DNA of 64,000 nt from Liolophura sinensis (lineage: Eukaryota > Mollusca > Polyplacophora > Chitonida > Chitonidae). The translations under genes and the position numbers were made by a program. The DNA lies in NCBI RefSeq assembly GCF_032854445.1, contig NC_088295.1, positions 12,821,385 to 12,885,384 on the forward strand, in the 5' to 3' direction. Below the pieces are notes generated by a model, which was not told the origin of the DNA, searched no databases, and worked only from the letters and a program-made list of their open reading frames with translations. Below, piece after piece: positions 63,956 to 64,000 of this stretch (its first letter is position 1; the number at the start of each line of letters is the position of its first letter).

Positions 63956-64000
63956 CACATAATAACTTCCCTTTTCTTCTTACGGTAAAATATCTCTATC

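Overview
The window is a piece of animal nuclear genome. It is AT-rich and intron-rich, with microsatellites, minisatellites and many old transposons. Several tRNA-headed SINEs with tails such as (CACT)n or AAATAAATAAA, and many copies of the palindromic words TACATGTA and TAGGCCTA, suggest a lophotrochozoan, most likely a marine mollusc. That placement is inference; the sequence does not name a species.

The one clearly functional gene is a TET 5-methylcytosine dioxygenase on the + strand. Nine coding exons lie between 29,291 and 56,738, and every junction fits by phase and GT/AG. Exons 1-2 encode a low-complexity, basic N-terminal region. Exons 3-6 encode the cysteine-rich domain. Exons 7-9 encode the double-stranded beta-helix, with the iron-binding HxD pair, a long low-complexity insert, and the distal His and 2-oxoglutarate-binding Arg. 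The protein would be about 1,735 residues. Exon 2 carries one apparent one-base frameshift at 42,198-42,248. No CXXC domain is visible.

Layout: 1-5,900 is a degraded Polinton/Maverick (integrase, packaging ATPase, structural-type ORFs, adenain-like protease, protein-primed DNA polymerase B), and its ATPase is broken by an inverted copy of a nearby 194-bp segment. 6,087-6,136 holds three perfect CRE octamers. 8,101-10,120 is a dead hAT transposase containing a near-perfect hairpin. 12,672-13,745 is a dead LINE fragment. 14,107-14,279 is a long TA repeat. 19,290-21,345 is a 32-bp minisatellite with a 96-bp higher-order period, split by a small foldback element. 21,730-22,086 is a SINE. 25.6-26.0 kb is a weak candidate for the TET promoter and first exon.

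The TET introns contain SINEs (two with clear target-site duplications), a foldback repeat, a decayed cysteine-rich coding remnant, and a degenerate tandem duplication of the exon 4 end with its 5' splice site. Downstream of the stop lies a probable long 3' UTR, then anonymous DNA and a 45-bp minisatellite at the right edge. The transposons and TET share no evident pathway; TET acts alone here as a chromatin and DNA-demethylation enzyme.
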